Below are positions 5,600-7,090 of a stretch of DNA of 7,090 bases, piece after piece. Within the stretch, counting starts at the first letter, position 1. Each line of letters starts with the position of its first letter. The translations under genes were made by a program, and so were the position numbers. The DNA lies in the NCBI GenBank assembly GCA_014378125.1, contig JACMOG010000903.1, positions 1-7,090 on the forward strand, in the 5' to 3' direction. The DNA comes from Vitreoscilla sp. (GTDB taxonomy: Bacteria > Pseudomonadota > Gammaproteobacteria > Burkholderiales > Burkholderiaceae). The notes beneath the pieces were generated by a model, which worked only from the letters and a program-made list of their open reading frames with translations, had not been told where the DNA came from and did no database searches.

Positions 5600-6526
5600 T
5601 CAGGCCTGGGTCGACTTGACCCGGCCCGCCAGCCATGTCCACACCATCTGCGCGGCCGCCAGCGACGTCAGCTCCTGGTGGTCGTAGACCGGCGCCACCT
5701 CCACGCAGTCCATGCCCACGAAGGGCAGGGCGCCGAGCTCCTCAAGCAGCGTGAACGCCTGCGCCGTGCTCAGGCCGCCGGGCTCGGGCGTGCCGGTGCC
5801 GGGGGCATAGGCCGGATCCAGCGCGTCGATGTCGAAGCTCAGGTACAGCGGCGGCTTGTCGTGCGCCTCCCAGCGGGCGCGGACCTGGTCGACGAACGGC
5901 GCCAGCTGCGCCGGGCTGGCCAGGCCGCGCAGGTCGCGCGCCGTGAAGATCAGGCCGCCCGGGGCGCGCACGTACTCGCGCGCCTCGCGGTCGCCCGCGG
6001 GGCGGATGCCGAACTGGGTCATGCACTCGCGCACCACCAGGCCTTCCTGGATCGCCTCGTACACCCAGGTGCCGTGGCCGCTGGGCTCGCCGAAGTGGTC
6101 GGACCAGGTGTCGCAGTGCGCGTCGAAGTGCACCACCGCCAACGGGCGTCCGTAGTGCGCGCGGTAGGCGCGCAGCAGGGGCAGCGTGATGGAGTGGTCG
6201 CCGCCCAGCCACACCATCTGGTGCGCGGCGATCAGCGGCGCCACCTGCGCGGGCATCGCGGCGCGCATGCCCTCCAGGCCCGTGTTGGGCAGCGCCAGGT
6301 CGCCGGCGTCGCCCACGAATGGCGAGGGCGACACGCCGAAGTACGGGTGCGTGGCGTCGCACAGCATGTGGCTGGCGGCGCGGATCGCGCGGGGGCCGAA
6401 GCGGGCGCCGGGGCGGTTCGTGACGGCGCCATCCCAGCAGACGCCGGCGACGGCGAACGGATGGTCGGGGGTGGCCTTGGCAGCACCGAGGAAGCCGGTG
6501 TGCGAGAGGTAGGGAAAGGCGGTCAT
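5600..6526 (-). CDS. speB: Agmatinase (ureohydrolase family, SpeB-like)
   Basis: A Mn-dependent cytoplasmic hydrolase converting agmatine to putrescine and urea. 308 residues, close to E. coli SpeB (306). All metal-ligand motifs of the ureohydrolase family are present: GGDHS (His111), FDAHCDT (Asp135, His137, Asp139) and SFDIDALDPAYAPGTGTPEPGG (Asp232, Asp234, within 230-251). GHGTWVYEA (150-158) corresponds to the DHGTMFYTA region of E. coli SpeB, and GMDCVEVAPVYDHQELTSLAAA (271-292) is nearly identical in pattern to it. Start ATG 6526 has AAGGG about 7 bases upstream. The product putrescine is the substrate of the PuuA-type pathway on the same strand in this window, which supports agmatine over other guanidino substrates. 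Guanidinobutyrase or guanidinopropionase, close relatives yielding GABA or beta-alanine, cannot be excluded, because the nearby aminotransferase would accept either product. Confidence 0.92.
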   Translation of the reverse strand: MTAFPYLSHTGFLGAAKATPDHPFAVAGVCWDGAVTNRPGARFGPRAIRAASHMLCDATHPYFGVSPSPFVGDAGDLALPNTGLEGMRAAMPAQVAPLIAAHQMVWLGGDHSITLPLLRAYRAHYGRPLAVVHFDAHCDTWSDHFGEPSGHGTWVYEAIQEGLVVRECMTQFGIRPAGDREAREYVRAPGGLIFTARDLRGLASPAQLAPFVDQVRARWEAHDKPPLYLSFDIDALDPAYAPGTGTPEPGGLSTAQAFTLLEELGALPFVGMDCVEVAPVYDHQELTSLAAAQMVWTWLAGRVKSTQA

Positions 6527-6587
6527 GGCGTGACCCTTGCGGAAAACGTCAGCGCCTTGGCCGTCCTGAGGCGGGCTGAGGGCGCGA

Positions 6588-6593
6588 ATGATA
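6588..6593 (-). promoter_or_regulatory. Possible -10 element for the agmatinase gene
   Basis: TATCAT on the minus strand matches TATAAT at 5 of 6 positions, within an 8-bp TGATATCA palindrome (6589-6596). It would give a leader of roughly 55 bases. No recognisable -35 lies at 16-18 bp, so an activator would be needed; the TTCCAC-GAT-GTGGAA dyad at 6618-6632 lies just upstream of where the -35 should be. Confidence 0.3.
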
Positions 6594-6617
6594 TCAATTT
6601 CGCCCGTGACATCGTCG

Positions 6618-6632
6618 TTCCACGATGTGGAA
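6618..6632. promoter_or_regulatory. Dyad TTCCAC-GAT-GTGGAA, candidate operator
   Basis: Perfect 6-bp arms around a 3-bp centre, about 100 bp before the agmatinase ATG and 210 bp before the isocitrate lyase ATG. A second, overlapping inverted repeat (ACATCGT 6609-6615 with ACGATGT 6622-6628) shares bases with it. The arm sequence and spacing recall IclR-family operators, which is an inference only. Confidence 0.4.
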
Positions 6633-6640
6633 ATAGAAGG

Positions 6641-6655
6641 TGCTGCGACGCAGCA
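6641..6655. promoter_or_regulatory. Dyad TGCTGC-GAC-GCAGCA, candidate operator
   Basis: Perfect 6-bp arms around a 3-bp centre, 8 bp after the preceding dyad and 2 bp before the next one. The core CTGC-N3-GCAG is of the kind described for PhaR-type regulators of carbon storage, but no protein can be assigned from sequence alone. Confidence 0.4.
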
Positions 6656-6657
6656 AA

Positions 6658-6676
6658 GTTTTTCATTATGAAAAAC
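6658..6676. promoter_or_regulatory. 19-bp palindrome GTTTTTCAT-T-ATGAAAAAC, candidate operator
   Basis: Perfect 9-bp arms around one central base. A second copy of the right half (CAT-C-ATGAAAAA, 6686-6697) has its centre exactly 22 bp downstream, about two helical turns, so a dimer pair could bind on one face of the DNA. It lies in the divergent agmatinase/isocitrate lyase region and may control either gene. Confidence 0.5.
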
Positions 6677-6736
6677 GGTTTACCGCATCATGAAAAAAAA
6701 TCGCCAAGTCGTTGATTTTTAAAGCGGAAATCTTTA

Positions 6737-6759
6737 GTCTTATATAAGACATAAGTCTT
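6737..6759. promoter_or_regulatory. Overlapping dyads GTCTTATATAAGAC and AAGACATAAGTCTT in the isocitrate lyase promoter region
   Basis: The first 14 bp (6737-6750) are a perfect palindrome. The second dyad (6746-6759) reuses its right arm AAGAC and pairs it with another GTCTT across ATAA. The element is very AT-rich, about 84-106 bp before the isocitrate lyase ATG, and contains TATATA/TATAAG sequences able to act as a -10 (with TTTAAA at 6718-6723 as a poor -35). It therefore looks like an operator laid over a promoter. Confidence 0.5.
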
Positions 6760-6842
6760 CCACTCGAGTTGCAACAGGAATACGCTTGATCCCAACGAAC
6801 ACCTCTTTCCACTCCTTTTCACCGACACCCGAAGGAAGCACC

Positions 6843-7090
6843 ATGACCCAACTCACCCGTGACCAGCAGATCGCCGCCCTCGAGAAGGACTGGGCCGAGA
6901 ACCCGCGCTGGAAGGGCGTCAAGCGCACCTACTCTGCGGCCGACGTCGTGCGCCTGCGCGGCTCGCTGCAGATCGACCACACGCTGGCCAAGCGCGGCTC
7001 CGAGAAGCTGTGGAACCTGATCAACACCGAACCCTTCGTGAACTCGCTGGGCGCGCTCACGGGCAACCAGGCGATGCAGCAGGTCAAGGC
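6843..7090 (+). CDS. aceA: Isocitrate lyase, N-terminal part
   Basis: It cleaves isocitrate to glyoxylate and succinate, the first step of the glyoxylate shunt. 82 codons are visible from ATG 6843 and the frame runs off the window, leaving roughly 350 residues unseen. Recognised from the conserved N-terminus: RDQQIAALEKDWAENPRWKG (6-25), a typical YSAADVVRLRGS segment (30-41), then TLAKRGSEKLWNLI and VNSLGALTGNQAMQQVKA. The catalytic KKCGH-type loop lies beyond the edge. Start choice is firm: AAGGAAG lies a few bases upstream and no alternative fits. It is divergent from the agmatinase gene across a 316-bp spacer rich in dyads, so it is a separate transcription unit. Regulation by acetate, fatty-acid or TCA status is usual for this gene, but which protein acts here cannot be read. 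Confidence 0.95.
   Translation, partial: MTQLTRDQQIAALEKDWAENPRWKGVKRTYSAADVVRLRGSLQIDHTLAKRGSEKLWNLINTEPFVNSLGALTGNQAMQQVK

Noticed and set aside
5597..6715. 372-codon plus-strand frame opposite the agmatinase
   Set aside because: Antisense shadow of a gene with all ureohydrolase motifs; composition is typical of reversed GC-rich codons.
6659..6717. CRISPR or iteron-like array in the AT-rich spacer
   Set aside because: Only one and a half copies of the TTTTTCAT/ATGAAAAA unit exist and no regular repeat-spacer periodicity is seen; paired operators explain it better.
6740..6928. 62-codon minus-strand frame over the isocitrate lyase start
   Set aside because: Overlaps the leader and the start of a certain gene, has no ribosome-binding site and no similarity I recognise.

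Overview
This is a GC-rich window with strong G/C preference at third codon positions, so long spurious reading frames appear opposite and beside the real genes. Gene content and protein flavour (a Comamonadaceae-like isocitrate lyase N-terminus, a Burkholderiales-type hemerythrin-domain protein, an AsnC/Lrp regulator beside an omega-amino-acid aminotransferase) suggest a betaproteobacterium of the order Burkholderiales, probably Comamonadaceae (Variovorax/Acidovorax-like). This placement is inferred from recognition, not from a search.

Layout, left to right. (1) 1-549, minus: N-terminal 183 codons of a PuuA-type gamma-glutamylpolyamine synthetase, cut by the window edge. (2) 662-1483, minus: PuuD-type gamma-glutamyl-GABA hydrolase. 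(3) 1480-2772, minus: PuuB-type FAD oxidoreductase, overlapping puuD by 4 bp. (4) 2773-2905: spacer with a clear dyad (operator candidate) in front of puuB. (5) 2906-4213, minus: class III omega-amino-acid:pyruvate aminotransferase. (6) 4214-4375: divergent control region. (7) 4376-4861, plus: Lrp/AsnC-family regulator. (8) 4862-4934: short convergent spacer filled by a long perfect hairpin. (9) 4935-5474, minus: hemerythrin-domain protein. (10) 5475-5599: spacer with two inverted repeats. (11) 5600-6526, minus: agmatinase. (12) 6527-6842: 316-bp divergent, locally AT-rich control region packed with dyads. (13) 6843-7090, plus: N-terminus of isocitrate lyase, cut by the window edge.

How the genes fit together (inference from known pathways). 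Agmatinase makes putrescine and urea from agmatine. PuuA, PuuB and PuuD are the glutamylation, oxidation and deglutamylation steps of the Puu pathway, which ends in GABA. The omega-amino-acid aminotransferase could remove GABA (or beta-alanine) with pyruvate as acceptor. The aldehyde dehydrogenase step (PuuC), succinate-semialdehyde dehydrogenase and a polyamine transporter are not in this window. The divergent Lrp-type regulator is the obvious candidate controller of the aminotransferase and perhaps of puuBDA. The hemerythrin-domain gene has no evident role in the pathway. Isocitrate lyase is a separate, divergently transcribed glyoxylate-shunt unit.

I see no mobile element, CRISPR array, tRNA or rRNA. 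The catabolic genes are recognisable families. The parts that deserve a second look are the non-coding dyads, especially the cluster between the agmatinase and isocitrate lyase genes, the 48-nt hairpin after the regulator, and a few unusual residues in the PuuD-like and hemerythrin-like proteins.
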